Source: an uncultured Prevotellaceae bacterium
GTDB lineage: Bacteria; Bacteroidota; Bacteroidia; Bacteroidales; Bacteroidaceae
Assembly (NCBI GenBank): GCA_900315745.1
Contig: ONAG01000002.1
Span: forward strand, 61,904-125,903
DNA length: 64,000 nt
Direction: 5' to 3'
In this document: positions 26,858 through 35,861 of the stretch, piece after piece
Layout of the letters: each line of letters begins with the position of its first letter
Numbering within the stretch: the first letter of the stretch is position 1
The notes under the pieces: model-generated
Told to the model about the DNA's origin: nothing
The model's database searches: none
The model's input: only the letters and a program-made list of their open reading frames with translations
Position numbers and translations under genes: made by a program

Positions 26858-26945
26858 TATAGGGGGTATAGAGGATAGATGCTATAGAAGCTATAGATGC
26901 TATAGAGTGGATAGATATAATAGAAGCTATAGATATAATAGATGT
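26858..26945. repeat. CTATAG-rich short tandem repeat array in the bcp leader
   Basis: Imperfect repeats built from ctatag and atagaagctatag units. They lie between the promoter and the bcp start, so they would be in the 5' untranslated RNA. The same word family recurs at 39567-39668. The core CTATAG is its own reverse complement. The small ORF through it encodes only a low-complexity Tyr/Arg string and is not taken as a gene. Confidence 0.75.
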
Positions 26946-26967
26946 AAAGATATAAAATCAAAAAATC

Positions 26968-27423
26968 ATGGAAATAGGAGATAAAGTGCCTGAAATTTTG
27001 GGCTACGACGAGAATGGGAACGAGATTCGCATCAGCGATTTCAAGGGAAAGAAAATAGTTCTCTATTTCTATCCCAAGGACATGACCTCTGGCTGCACTG
27101 CAGAAGCATGCAACCTTCGTGACAACATAGGAGAGTTGGAAGCCTCTGGATATGCCGTTATAGGAGCCAGCATAGACGATGCCAAGTCGCATCAGAAATT
27201 CATCGCCAAGCATGAACTGCCCTTCCACCTGATAGCCGACACGGATAAAAAACTTGTGGAGCAGTTTGGTGTGTGGGGTGAGAAGAGCATGTATGGCCGC
27301 AAATATTTCGGTACTTTCCGCACCACATTCATCATCAGTGAAGAAGGCATAGTGGAGCGCATCATTGGCCCCAAGAAGATAAAGACCAAAGACCACGCCA
27401 ACCAAATCCTTTCCGGCCAATGA
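26968..27423 (+). CDS. bcp: Thiol peroxidase, Bcp-type peroxiredoxin
   Basis: Cytosolic peroxiredoxin (151 residues) that reduces peroxides with thioredoxin. The core is FYPKDMTSGCTAEAC, with the peroxidatic Cys followed five residues later by the resolving Cys, the atypical 2-Cys arrangement of E. coli Bcp. The conserved Arg region GTFRTTFII is also present. It overlaps yjbQ by 4 nt (ATGA), so they are translationally coupled. Confidence 0.94.
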   Translation: MEIGDKVPEILGYDENGNEIRISDFKGKKIVLYFYPKDMTSGCTAEACNLRDNIGELEASGYAVIGASIDDAKSHQKFIAKHELPFHLIADTDKKLVEQFGVWGEKSMYGRKYFGTFRTTFIISEEGIVERIIGPKKIKTKDHANQILSGQ

Positions 27424-27830
27424 CAAGCCAAGTGGAAATAACCCTCAAGGCACGTCCTCGCGGCTGTCATTTGGTGACACGTGAGATATACAGCCAACTG
27501 CCCCCATTGCCCTCTTCAGGTCTGCTTCACTTGTTTGTGAAACACACCAGTTGCGGCATATGCATCAACGAGAATGCCGATCCGGATGTCCGTCATGACT
27601 TGTCTGCCATCCTCGACCATCTCGTGCCAGAAGACCAATCCTTCTATCGTCACACCCTCGAAGGCAGCGACGACATGCCTGCACATGCCAAATCAGCATT
27701 GGCAGGAGTGAGCCTGACCATCCCCATCACGGGTGGGCGCCTTAACTTGGGAACGTGGCAAGGCATTTACCTTTGCGAGTTTCGCAACTATGGAGGCAGT
27801 CGGAAAATAGTCGCCACTATACTTAGCTAA
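27420..27830 (+). CDS. yjbQ: YjbQ family protein (UPF0047)
   Basis: Small cytosolic protein (136 residues) of the YjbQ/UPF0047 family. Motifs HLFVKHTSCGICINENADPDVRHDL and GTWQGIYLCEFR are diagnostic; His residues cluster in a probable metal or active-site pocket. Some members show a weak thiamine-phosphate synthase activity, but the physiological role is not settled. Coupled by a 4-nt overlap to bcp; the acetyl-CoA synthetase follows after 34 nt, so all three probably form an operon. Confidence 0.9.
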   Translation: MTSQVEITLKARPRGCHLVTREIYSQLPPLPSSGLLHLFVKHTSCGICINENADPDVRHDLSAILDHLVPEDQSFYRHTLEGSDDMPAHAKSALAGVSLTIPITGGRLNLGTWQGIYLCEFRNYGGSRKIVATILS

Positions 27831-27864
27831 CCATTAACAAACCAAATACAGAGAAGCACAAGAC

Positions 27865-29931
27865 ATGATCAACCGACAATTATTACATCCCGAGAGCATC
27901 GTCGTGATAGGAGGTTCCAACAACATCCACAAGCCTGGCGGTGCTGTTGTTCGCAACATCATCAACGGAGGTTATCAAGGAGTCCTTCGCATTGTCAATC
28001 CCAAGGAAGACGAGGTGCAAGGCATCAAGGTATTCCACGATGCCAAGGAAATCCCCCCCACCGACTTGGCAATCATCGTAATACCAGCCAAGATGTGTCC
28101 CGCCACGGTGAAGCTGTTGGCTTCAGAAAAATCAGTGAAAGCCTTCATCATCATTTCAGCCGGATTTGGAGAGGAGACTCCCGAAGGAGCAGTTTTGGAG
28201 AAGGAAATCCTTGACACCTGCGAACGATATGGGGCAGCACTAATAGGACCCAACTGCATAGGTCTGCTCAACTCATGGCATCACAGCGTTTTTACGAAGC
28301 CCATTCCCCATCTCAACCCTCAGGGTGTGGACTTCATCTCCGGTTCGGGAGCCACTGCAGTTTTCATTCTTGAGTCAGCGGTCATCAAAGGCTTGCAGTT
28401 CAATTCCGTTTGGAGCATAGGAAACGGCAAGCAAATAGGCATAGAAGATGTATTGCAATACATGGATGAGAATTTCAATGCAGAAAAAGACTCAAAAGTG
28501 AAATTGCTCTACATCGAGAACATATCCAACCCCGACAAGTTGTTGTTCCATGCAGGTTCTCTCATTCGCAAGGGATGTAGAATAGCCGCCATCAAGGCAG
28601 GCAGTTCGGAGAGTGGCAGCCGCGCGGCATCTTCACATACAGGAGCAATAGCAAGTAGCGACTCCGCGGTAGAAGCCTTGTTCCGCAAGGCGGGCATAGT
28701 GCGCTGTTTCTCACGCGAAGAGCTCACAACTGTAGGTTGCATTTTCACTCTTCCTCCCATCAAAGGCAAGAATTTCGCCATAGTCACCCATGCAGGTGGT
28801 CCTGGTGTGATGCTCACCGACGCTCTGTCGAAAGGAGGCCTATGCGTTCCAACCATCGACCCCCAAATAGGCGAAGAGCTAAAGTCGAAGCTTTTCCCCG
28901 GTGCATCCGTATCCAACCCCATAGACATCCTTGCCACAGGTACTCCTGAGAATTTGGGTACAGCCATCGACTATTGTGAAAACCGCTTTGACAACATTGA
29001 CGCCATAATGGTGATTTTCGGCACGCCAGGACTTGTTCAGCTCTACGAGACATACGATGTCCTACACAAAAAGATACAGGAATGCAAGAAGCCCGTATTC
29101 CCCATCTTGCCGAGCCTACATACCGCCGGTCCCGAGGTGGAAGAGTTTTTGAAGAAAGGACATGTCAATTTCAGCGATGAGGTGACGTTGGCAACCGCAC
29201 TCACCCAAGTGATGCGCACTCCCCCACCCGCCCCGCCAGAGATAGAGCTATTCGGAGTGGATGTTCCTCGCATCCGCGACATCATTTCCAGCATACCGGA
29301 AAGCGGTTACATATCTCCTACACTTGTCCACGACCTGTTGAAATGTGCCCAAATACCAATGGTGCCCGAGATGGTCAGTTCCTCATGTGACGACCTTGTC
29401 GCCTTTGCCGACAAGATAGGCTATCCTGTTGTTGCCAAGGTAGTAGGACCGGTACACAAGAGCGATGTAGGCGGTGTAGCCCTCGACATCAAGAGTGCCA
29501 AACATCTTCGTTTGGAATACGAAAGGATGATGAACATCGAAGGAGCCACATCTGTCATGGTTCAGAAGATGCTAAAGGGAACAGAGTTGTTCATCGGAGC
29601 AAAGTACGAGCCACGTTTCGGCCATATAGTGCTATGTGGTCTTGGCGGCATTTTTGTGGAGGTCCTGAAGGATGTCCGCAGCGGTCTTGCCCCACTCTCT
29701 TATGGAGAAGCCTACTCTATGATACATTCCCTGCGTGGCTACAAGATAATCCAGGGCACACGCGGTCAGGCAGGAATCAATGAAGCGAAATTTGCAGAGG
29801 TGATAGTACGGCTATCCACCCTTCTCCGCTTTGCCACGGAGATAAAGGAGATGGATATCAACCCTCTTCTCGCAGACGAAAACGGAGTGACAGCCGTAGA
29901 TGCTCGAATATACATAGAGAAGAAGAAATAA
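27865..29931 (+). CDS. Acetate-CoA ligase (ADP-forming), fused alpha-beta form
   Basis: Cytosolic ADP-forming acyl-CoA synthetase (688 residues) that converts an acyl-CoA, ADP and phosphate to the free acid and ATP, giving substrate-level phosphorylation at the end of fermentation. Domains in order: CoA-binding (about 1-130, VVIGGSNNIHKPGG), succinyl-CoA ligase-like domains carrying the phosphorylated-His motif SSHTGAIA near residue 255, and a C-terminal ATP-grasp (about 470-688, YPVVAKVVGPVHKSDVGGV). The alpha and beta parts are fused. The true acyl substrate (acetyl, propionyl or aryl) cannot be told. A strong hairpin terminator follows. Confidence 0.9.
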   Translation: MINRQLLHPESIVVIGGSNNIHKPGGAVVRNIINGGYQGVLRIVNPKEDEVQGIKVFHDAKEIPPTDLAIIVIPAKMCPATVKLLASEKSVKAFIIISAGFGEETPEGAVLEKEILDTCERYGAALIGPNCIGLLNSWHHSVFTKPIPHLNPQGVDFISGSGATAVFILESAVIKGLQFNSVWSIGNGKQIGIEDVLQYMDENFNAEKDSKVKLLYIENISNPDKLLFHAGSLIRKGCRIAAIKAGSSESGSRAASSHTGAIASSDSAVEALFRKAGIVRCFSREELTTVGCIFTLPPIKGKNFAIVTHAGGPGVMLTDALSKGGLCVPTIDPQIGEELKSKLFPGASVSNPIDILATGTPENLGTAIDYCENRFDNIDAIMVIFGTPGLVQLYETYDVLHKKIQECKKPVFPILPSLHTAGPEVEEFLKKGHVNFSDEVTLATALTQVMRTPPPAPPEIELFGVDVPRIRDIISSIPESGYISPTLVHDLLKCAQIPMVPEMVSSSCDDLVAFADKIGYPVVAKVVGPVHKSDVGGVALDIKSAKHLRLEYERMMNIEGATSVMVQKMLKGTELFIGAKYEPRFGHIVLCGLGGIFVEVLKDVRSGLAPLSYGEAYSMIHSLRGYKIIQGTRGQAGINEAKFAEVIVRLSTLLRFATEIKEMDINPLLADENGVTAVDARIYIEKKK

Positions 29932-29944
29932 GATTGTAAATGAA

Positions 29945-29986
29945 AAAAAACGCTTGTCTGCAAATATGGCCAGACAAGCGTTTTTT
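29945..29986. terminator. Bidirectional intrinsic terminator
   Basis: 16-bp perfect stem (aaaaaacgcttgtctg at 29945-29960 with 29971-29986), loop 10 nt, flanked by A- and T-runs. It serves both convergent genes. Confidence 0.9.
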
Positions 29987-30001
29987 ATTAGGATAAGGAA
30001 A

Positions 30002-31444
30002 TCATTCTGTTTTTCCCTTGAGAGCATTGGAGATGATTTCAGCCATTTTTCTCACACCTTTTTCATTAGGATGTATGCCATCGGGGAATAGCAAATCACT
30101 ACTATCGGCGAAAAGCGTGTGCAGGTCGATGACATTCAACCCATACTCTTTAGCCACTTCAAGTTGTATGGGAATGATATTGTTTGCTATTATTGATTCG
30201 TTGATATCCCATGAAGACTTGAAGGCAGGAAGAGGCGTGCAAAGATAAATCTTTGGCGTGACGTCCATCGGCATCTTGTTCTTCTTGCCCTTTTTCTTTG
30301 TCGGAACATTCAGGCTGGGGCATAATTTGGTTATCAAGTTCTTCAAATCCTGCTTGAACGACTCTCCATATTGCCAATTCTGAGGTTTGGAATCGTTGGT
30401 GCCAAGTTTGAGTATTACAATATCAGGCTTGAAAGCCTGTGCATCCTGCCATGCCACTTCATTGGTGTAAGGGAAGTCTCCCTTGTCGAGCAATGTACGG
30501 CCGCTAACCCCAAAGTTTTTCACCCAGTAATCATTCCCCAACATGCGTTGCAAGAGTGCCGGATATCCATGTTGTGAAGCCATGTCAATGCCATGACCGT
30601 CGGTAATGCTATTGCCGATGCAAGCCACACGTATGGCATCCTGCTTGGGTGTCTGGCGGGCATTCAGCCAGTTTCCAAGGTCCTCCAGCATCTGGTTGTG
30701 GTATTTGAACCAAGGGCCTACACCCCAACCATGGTCTCCGGTGGGATAAATGAACATGGCACATTCATTCCCGGCATTTCTCATGGCAGAATAATAAGCC
30801 ACGCCATTGGTGACAGGTGGAACCAATCTGTCATCGCTTGCCATCAGGATGATTGCTGGCGGTGTCAGATGTCGTTTCACTGCGTTTTGGGTGGAGTATT
30901 TTTTCACCAATTCCGGGTCGTCCGAACCTTCCTTGCCAAGGAAATTCAAGCATGAATAGAGATGTGACACACGCTTGTCCATTGATATTACAGGATAGAA
31001 GAGGATGGTGAAATCAGGTCGGACATCAAAATCAGAAAGAGTTGATATGACAGAAGCTAGATGTCCACCAGCCGAGAAGCCCATTATTCCCACATCATGA
31101 GGATTGATTTTCCAATTTGCGGCAGAATCGCGTACGATTCGGAAAGTATTTTCAACATCGCTGATAGGACGAGTCCTGTCTCCGTTGGGCAGACGATAGT
31201 TCACCACGAAATATGCGATTCCTTGTTTGTTGAGCCATTCCGCCCACTGTGTGCCTTCATGAGTGTTGGACAGAACAGAATAACCACCTCCTGGAATACC
31301 GACAATAGCCTTTCCAGAAGGATTTTCTGGAAGGAAAGCCACCATGTGCGCCTCATCGGCAAGATTGATCTTGAATGTTTTTGCAGTCTGTGCCTGCAGT
31401 GCACTTGTCAACAGCAACAGGCAGAAAAGCAGTGATTTTTTCAT
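30002..31444 (-). CDS. Secreted dual-domain esterase: alpha/beta hydrolase plus SGNH hydrolase
   Basis: Exported protein (480 residues) carrying two unrelated esterase folds. Residues 1-20 are a signal peptide. The first domain (about 30-260) is an alpha/beta hydrolase with GFSAGG (nucleophile Ser124), a catalytic Asp in ASDDRLVPP and His238 in TGDHGWG. The second (about 270-475) is SGNH/GDSL type: block I GNSITDG (Ser279), GTND (348-351) and DGIHP near the C-terminus. Probably it removes acetyl or feruloyl groups from plant polysaccharides. The Met at 31444 is chosen for its signal peptide; a longer frame exists. A TAnnTTTG element lies upstream. Confidence 0.85.
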   Translation of the reverse strand: MKKSLLFCLLLLTSALQAQTAKTFKINLADEAHMVAFLPENPSGKAIVGIPGGGYSVLSNTHEGTQWAEWLNKQGIAYFVVNYRLPNGDRTRPISDVENTFRIVRDSAANWKINPHDVGIMGFSAGGHLASVISTLSDFDVRPDFTILFYPVISMDKRVSHLYSCLNFLGKEGSDDPELVKKYSTQNAVKRHLTPPAIILMASDDRLVPPVTNGVAYYSAMRNAGNECAMFIYPTGDHGWGVGPWFKYHNQMLEDLGNWLNARQTPKQDAIRVACIGNSITDGHGIDMASQHGYPALLQRMLGNDYWVKNFGVSGRTLLDKGDFPYTNEVAWQDAQAFKPDIVILKLGTNDSKPQNWQYGESFKQDLKNLITKLCPSLNVPTKKKGKKNKMPMDVTPKIYLCTPLPAFKSSWDINESIIANNIIPIQLEVAKEYGLNVIDLHTLFADSSDLLFPDGIHPNEKGVRKMAEIISNALKGKTE

Positions 31445-31474
31445 TTGAAGTATTTTAAGATAATGAATAGCATG

Positions 31475-31482
31475 CAAATGTA
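31475..31482 (-). promoter_or_regulatory. -7 promoter element for the dual esterase gene
   Basis: Reads TACATTTG on the minus strand, about 30 nt before the start codon. Confidence 0.5.
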
Positions 31483-31577
31483 AGAAAAAAATCCCACAAC
31501 AAGACAACATTATTAGATTTTAACAATCCATCACCTGCTAAGCGTGAAAACTCCTTGCAAAGAAGTCATGCATCACC

Positions 31578-33077
31578 TTATCCGCAATGGAAATAAGTAT
31601 CAACCAACTTTTGAACTTCCTCTGGGTATTTTTCCACTGTCTGCCTTAAGTTTCTGTCATTGAAAGACTGCAAATGAGTGATGATGCTATCGATCATTGA
31701 CTTGCTGAACACGCCCTCAGCCTCATAATATTCACGTTGAGCCTGCAAGCATTCAGCCGAAGCCTCACAACAGTCAGGCAAACAATCCAGTTCTGCCAGT
31801 CTGCTCTCATTTGCCTTGTCGTGTATGTTTACATTGACGTATGTACGTTCAGCCAGTTCAAGAGCATCCTTCATTTCGAATCCCACCCTGCAAGCCACAC
31901 AAAGACCCGCAAGCAACTGATAGATGTCCGCCGACCCATCGGGCGACCTCATTTCCACGGTTTGCTTCTTTGATGTGTCCGACATGGAAGGTTTTTCCTT
32001 GGGATTTGCTATGCTGCACATGTCAACATTGGTAGTCCATCCTAAAGGCACCCTGACAAGCACCGAACGGTTTCTGTCACCCCAGCAGACATTGGTTGGA
32101 GCCTCCTGATGAGGCACAAGCCTGAAATAAGACATCGGGTTCTTGTTTCCGAAAGCAGTTATGCTTGGTGCGAGCATCATCATCCCCGCAATCATTCGTC
32201 TTGCATAGTCGCTCAGCGCACCATTGTCAAGCATCATGTTGTGTCCATCCTTCATGATGCGCATGTGGATATGAAGTCCCGAGCCCGCCTTTCCTGTGGT
32301 AATCTTAGGTGCGAACGTGACATTCATTCCCATTTGGTAAGCCAAGTTTCTTATCACCCATTTGGCAAGCATCAGCTGGTCGGCAGCCTTCTCCGCATTC
32401 ACGGGCAAGAATTCTATTTCATTCTGCTCATAGACCTTTCCATTCAGCACGAAATTGCCCACCTCTGAGTGGCCATACTTGATTTGTCCACCTGTCTGCG
32501 CCACATAAAGCATGCATTTTGCCCTGAACTCATTAGCCTTGGCGTAAGGAGCCGATTCATGATAGCCATGCTGATCGACAGCCGGAAAACGACTGTCATC
32601 GTCGAAAATCACGTAATACTCCAACTCACCCATAGCCTGAAACTCCATGCCAGTTGCCTTTTTGAAAGCAGAACAAGCCTTAGCCAAAGTATGCTCAGGA
32701 GCGCTTTCAAGCAATTGTCCGTCCTTGTCGAAGAAGGAGCAGAGCATTGCTAATGTAGGAATTTCAGCAAAAGGGTCAACAAAAGCCGTGGAAAAGCGAG
32801 GCAGCACATACAGGTCGCTACTGCCAGCCTTCACAAAGGAGAACAGGCTGCTGCCATCCACCCTTTCGCCACAAGAAAGCACTGTTTCCAAATAATCCTT
32901 GTCATTGATTACGAAATTCAAAGTCTTCAGTTTGCCATCCCCTCCAGGATACATGAAATTCACCATCTTGATTTGATTGGTCTCGATGTAACGGATGATG
33001 TCGTCTTTTGTGAAATCATCAGATGGTTTCTGAAGAAATGCCACAATGGGATTGGCATTCATTTCGAATGTGTTCAT
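31578..33077 (-). CDS. glnA: Glutamine synthetase
   Basis: Cytosolic ATP-dependent glutamine synthetase (499 residues) that assimilates ammonium. The glutamate-binding and metal motifs are present: GSGLHIHM near residue 248, RLVPHQEAPTNVCWGDRNRSVLVRVP near 319, and an N-terminal beta-grasp region (MVNFMYPGGDGKLKTLNFV). The length is a little above the common bacterial type I enzyme (about 470). Adenylylation-loop Tyr could not be placed with confidence. The ATG at 33077 is used; the longer frame is leader. The promoter has both elements. Confidence 0.9.
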   Translation of the reverse strand: MNTFEMNANPIVAFLQKPSDDFTKDDIIRYIETNQIKMVNFMYPGGDGKLKTLNFVINDKDYLETVLSCGERVDGSSLFSFVKAGSSDLYVLPRFSTAFVDPFAEIPTLAMLCSFFDKDGQLLESAPEHTLAKACSAFKKATGMEFQAMGELEYYVIFDDDSRFPAVDQHGYHESAPYAKANEFRAKCMLYVAQTGGQIKYGHSEVGNFVLNGKVYEQNEIEFLPVNAEKAADQLMLAKWVIRNLAYQMGMNVTFAPKITTGKAGSGLHIHMRIMKDGHNMMLDNGALSDYARRMIAGMMMLAPSITAFGNKNPMSYFRLVPHQEAPTNVCWGDRNRSVLVRVPLGWTTNVDMCSIANPKEKPSMSDTSKKQTVEMRSPDGSADIYQLLAGLCVACRVGFEMKDALELAERTYVNVNIHDKANESRLAELDCLPDCCEASAECLQAQREYYEAEGVFSKSMIDSIITHLQSFNDRNLRQTVEKYPEEVQKLVDTYFHCG

Positions 33078-33112
33078 AGTTAAAAGATTTTTATGTTGAC
33101 GAATAATTATTG

Positions 33113-33144
33113 CAAAAATAGCAATAAATAGGTTGAATGCCAAA
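33113..33144 (-). promoter_or_regulatory. Promoter for glutamine synthetase
   Basis: On the minus strand TTTG (33141-33144) and TATTTTTG (33113-33120) with a 20-nt spacer, a full match to the Bacteroidetes consensus. It lies back to back with the GH94 promoter. Confidence 0.7.
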
Positions 33145-33160
33145 TTTTAGGCGACGATTT

Positions 33161-33192
33161 TTTGAAGTTTAGAAAAGAAATACTTACATTTG
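33161..33192 (+). promoter_or_regulatory. Promoter for GH94 gene
   Basis: TTTG at 33161-33164 and TACATTTG at 33185-33192, 20-nt spacer. Divergent to the glnA promoter only 17 nt away, so a shared regulator is possible. Confidence 0.7.
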
Positions 33193-33288
33193 CAATCCGA
33201 CAACATAAAAGGGCATGCAACTGCAATGCCGTCATTATTGTAAGTCAGAGCCAAGCGATAAAAAACCTAATTACAAACCAACAATATC

Positions 33289-35733
33289 ATGACCAACAAG
33301 AAATACGGACATTTCGATGATGCGAACAGGGAATACGTCATCACCGACCCACAGACCCCGTGGCCTTGGATCAATTACCTGGGCAACGAAGACTTCTTTT
33401 CTCTCATCAGCAACACTGCCGGTGGCTATTCATTTTACAAGGATGCCAAGTTCCGCCGCCTAACGCGCTATCGCTACAACAATGTGCCAATGGACAACGG
33501 AGGCAGATATTTCTACATCAAGGATGGCGACACGGTGTGGAATCCCGGTTGGAAACCATGCAAGACCCCACTCGATTTCTACGAGTGCCGTCATGGCATG
33601 AGCTACACCCGCATCACATCGAGGAAAGAAGGCATAGAAGCCAGTGTGCTGTTCTTCGTTCCACTGAAGAGCTGGTGTGAAGTGCAAAAGTTGACACTAA
33701 GCAACACCACCAGTGAGCCACGCAAGCTAAAACTATTCTCATTCGAGGAATGGTGCCTTTGGAATGCCGCCACAGACATGGAAAACTTCCAGCGCAATTT
33801 CTCCACTGGTGAAGTGGAAATAGAAGGTTCCGTAATCTATCACAAGACAGAATACCGAGAGCGCCGCAACCACTATGCCTTCTACAGTGTCAACACACCC
33901 ATCGATGGCTATGACACCGACCGTGAAACCTTCGTAGGTCTCTACAATGGCTTCGAAGCTCCCGATGCAGTAATGGAAGGAAAGCCACGCAACAGCCACG
34001 CCCATGGCTGGAGCCCCATAGCCTCACATTATATAGAAGTGGAACTCCAACCAGGCGAGAGCCGTGACTTCATCTTTGTTTTGGGATATGTGGAAAACGA
34101 ACAGGAAGAGAAGTTCGTTGCCCCACAAGTCATCAACAAGGCAAAGGCAAAGGCAGCCATTGCGCAATACGACACCACGGAGAAAGTGGATGCCGCATTT
34201 GAACAGCTCCATGAGTATTGGGACAGTTTGCTTGACATCTTCGTAGCCGACACCGGCAACGACAAGCTCGACCGCATGGTGAACATCTGGAACCAATATC
34301 AATGCATGGTGACCTTCAACATGTCGCGCTCGGCATCATTCTTTGAGAGCGGCATAGGCAGAGGCATGGGCTTCCGCGACTCAAACCAAGACCTTGTAGG
34401 ATTCGTACACCAGATTCCAGAACGGGCTCGCCAGCGCATCATCGACATCGCCTCCACCCAATTCCCCGACGGAGGATGCTATCATCAATACCAGCCATTG
34501 ACGAAACGAGGCAACAATGATATTGGCGGCGGCTTCAACGACGACCCCTGCTGGCTCATCTTCGGTACTGTGGCTTACATTAAGGAGACAGGCGACTTCA
34601 CCATCCTTGACGAGCCAGTACCTTTCGACAACCAACCTGGTTCGGAAGTTCCACTCATGGAACACCTGCGTGTGTCATTCGACCATGTGGTAAACAATCT
34701 CGGTCCCCACAAATTGCCACTTATCGGACGCGCCGACTGGAACGACTGCCTCAACTTGAATTGTTTTTCATGGGATCCAAACGAATCATTCCAAACCACT
34801 GAAAACAAGACCGAAGGTTCGAAGGCAGAAAGTCTGATGATAGCCGGACTCTTCGTAGTGACAGGCAAAGAGTATGCCGCCCTCTGCCGCAGGATAGGCA
34901 AAGAAGAAGAAGCCATCCGAGCAGAGAAGCATGTAAAAGAAATGGAAGACGCCGTGAAACGCGACGGTTGGGATGGAGAATGGTATCTCCGCGCCTACGA
35001 CTATTACGGCAGGAAGATAGGTTCCAAAGAGAATGAAGAAGCCAAGATATTCATTGAGAGTCAGGGATGGTGTACTATGGCTGGTATTGGTGCAGACGAA
35101 GGCATGGTATCACAGTCACTCGATTCAGTGAAGAAATACTTGGAATGCGAACACGGCATAGTGCTCAACAATCCCGCATTCACAAAATACATATACGAAT
35201 ACGGAGAGATAAGCAGCTACCCAGAGGGCTACAAGGAGAATGCAGGCATCTTCTGCCACAACAACCCATGGGTGATAATCGGCGAGACATTGGCAGGTCG
35301 TGGCGATGACGCATGGAGTCACTACCGCAAGATATTGCCGAGCTATGTGGAAGAAAAATACAGCACCCTCCACAAGGTAGAGCCATACGTGAATTGCCAG
35401 ATGGTGGCAGGCAAGGATGCCGCCCGTCCTGGTGAGGGCAAGAACAGCTGGCTTACTGGCACAGCGGCATGGATGTGGCTCACTGTGAGCCAGTACATCC
35501 TCGGCATCAAGCCCGACTATGACGGCCTGCTCATCGACCCTTGCGTGCCTGTCACAGCCTTGGACTATTCAGTGAAACGCAAGTTCCGCGATGCAGAATA
35601 CCGCATCCGCATCCGCAATCCAAAAGGCATCAACCGCGGAGTGGAAAGCGTGGAAGTGGATGGTGCACCAATTGAGGGCAATGTCATACCATACACCCCA
35701 GGCAGCCATGAAGTAATAGTAATCATGGGATAA
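33289..35733 (+). CDS. Cellobiose phosphorylase-type GH94 enzyme
   Basis: Cytosolic phosphorylase (814 residues) expected to split cellobiose with phosphate into glucose 1-phosphate and glucose, saving one ATP. The N-terminus ([15 protein letters not shown] and [16 protein letters not shown]) and the length match cellobiose phosphorylases better than the chitobiose enzyme. The catalytic Asp is in [10 protein letters not shown] (near residue 486). There is no signal peptide, consistent with intracellular action on imported disaccharides. No recognisable disaccharide importer lies next to it. A strong hairpin follows the stop. Confidence 0.9.
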   Translation: MTNKKYGHFDDANREYVITDPQTPWPWINYLGNEDFFSLISNTAGGYSFYKDAKFRRLTRYRYNNVPMDNGGRYFYIKDGDTVWNPGWKPCKTPLDFYECRHGMSYTRITSRKEGIEASVLFFVPLKSWCEVQKLTLSNTTSEPRKLKLFSFEEWCLWNAATDMENFQRNFSTGEVEIEGSVIYHKTEYRERRNHYAFYSVNTPIDGYDTDRETFVGLYNGFEAPDAVMEGKPRNSHAHGWSPIASHYIEVELQPGESRDFIFVLGYVENEQEEKFVAPQVINKAKAKAAIAQYDTTEKVDAAFEQLHEYWDSLLDIFVADTGNDKLDRMVNIWNQYQCMVTFNMSRSASFFESGIGRGMGFRDSNQDLVGFVHQIPERARQRIIDIASTQFPDGGCYHQYQPLTKRGNNDIGGGFNDDPCWLIFGTVAYIKETGDFTILDEPVPFDNQPGSEVPLMEHLRVSFDHVVNNLGPHKLPLIGRADWNDCLNLNCFSWDPNESFQTTENKTEGSKAESLMIAGLFVVTGKEYAALCRRIGKEEEAIRAEKHVKEMEDAVKRDGWDGEWYLRAYDYYGRKIGSKENEEAKIFIESQGWCTMAGIGADEGMVSQSLDSVKKYLECEHGIVLNNPAFTKYIYEYGEISSYPEGYKENAGIFCHNNPWVIIGETLAGRGDDAWSHYRKILPSYVEEKYSTLHKVEPYVNCQMVAGKDAARPGEGKNSWLTGTAAWMWLTVSQYILGIKPDYDGLLIDPCVPVTALDYSVKRKFRDAEYRIRIRNPKGINRGVESVEVDGAPIEGNVIPYTPGSHEVIVIMG

Positions 35734-35761
35734 TCCCTCATGCTGTCCGGTTGGACAAGCT

Positions 35762-35822
35762 ACGGCCTGAAAAGTCAACAAACATATTGTTTTGAATATG
35801 GTTCATTGACCTTTCAGGCCGT
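35762..35822. terminator. Bidirectional hairpin terminator after GH94
   Basis: Long imperfect stem: acggcctgaaaagtcaa at 35762-35778 with 35806-35822; the loop region also pairs partly (catatt with aatatg). T-rich after the 3' arm. Lies between convergent genes. Confidence 0.75.
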
Positions 35823-35861
35823 TTCTATGCAGAAATGTCTTTTTAACTTGTTGAGATAGAA

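Noticed and set aside
26858-26945. Possible CRISPR array
   Set aside because: Units are short, without unique spacers of constant length, and no cas genes are near.
26772-26984. Small ORF of 70 residues across the CTATAG repeats
   Set aside because: Low-complexity Tyr/Arg string from the DNA repeat; no ribosome-binding site and it overlaps the bcp start.
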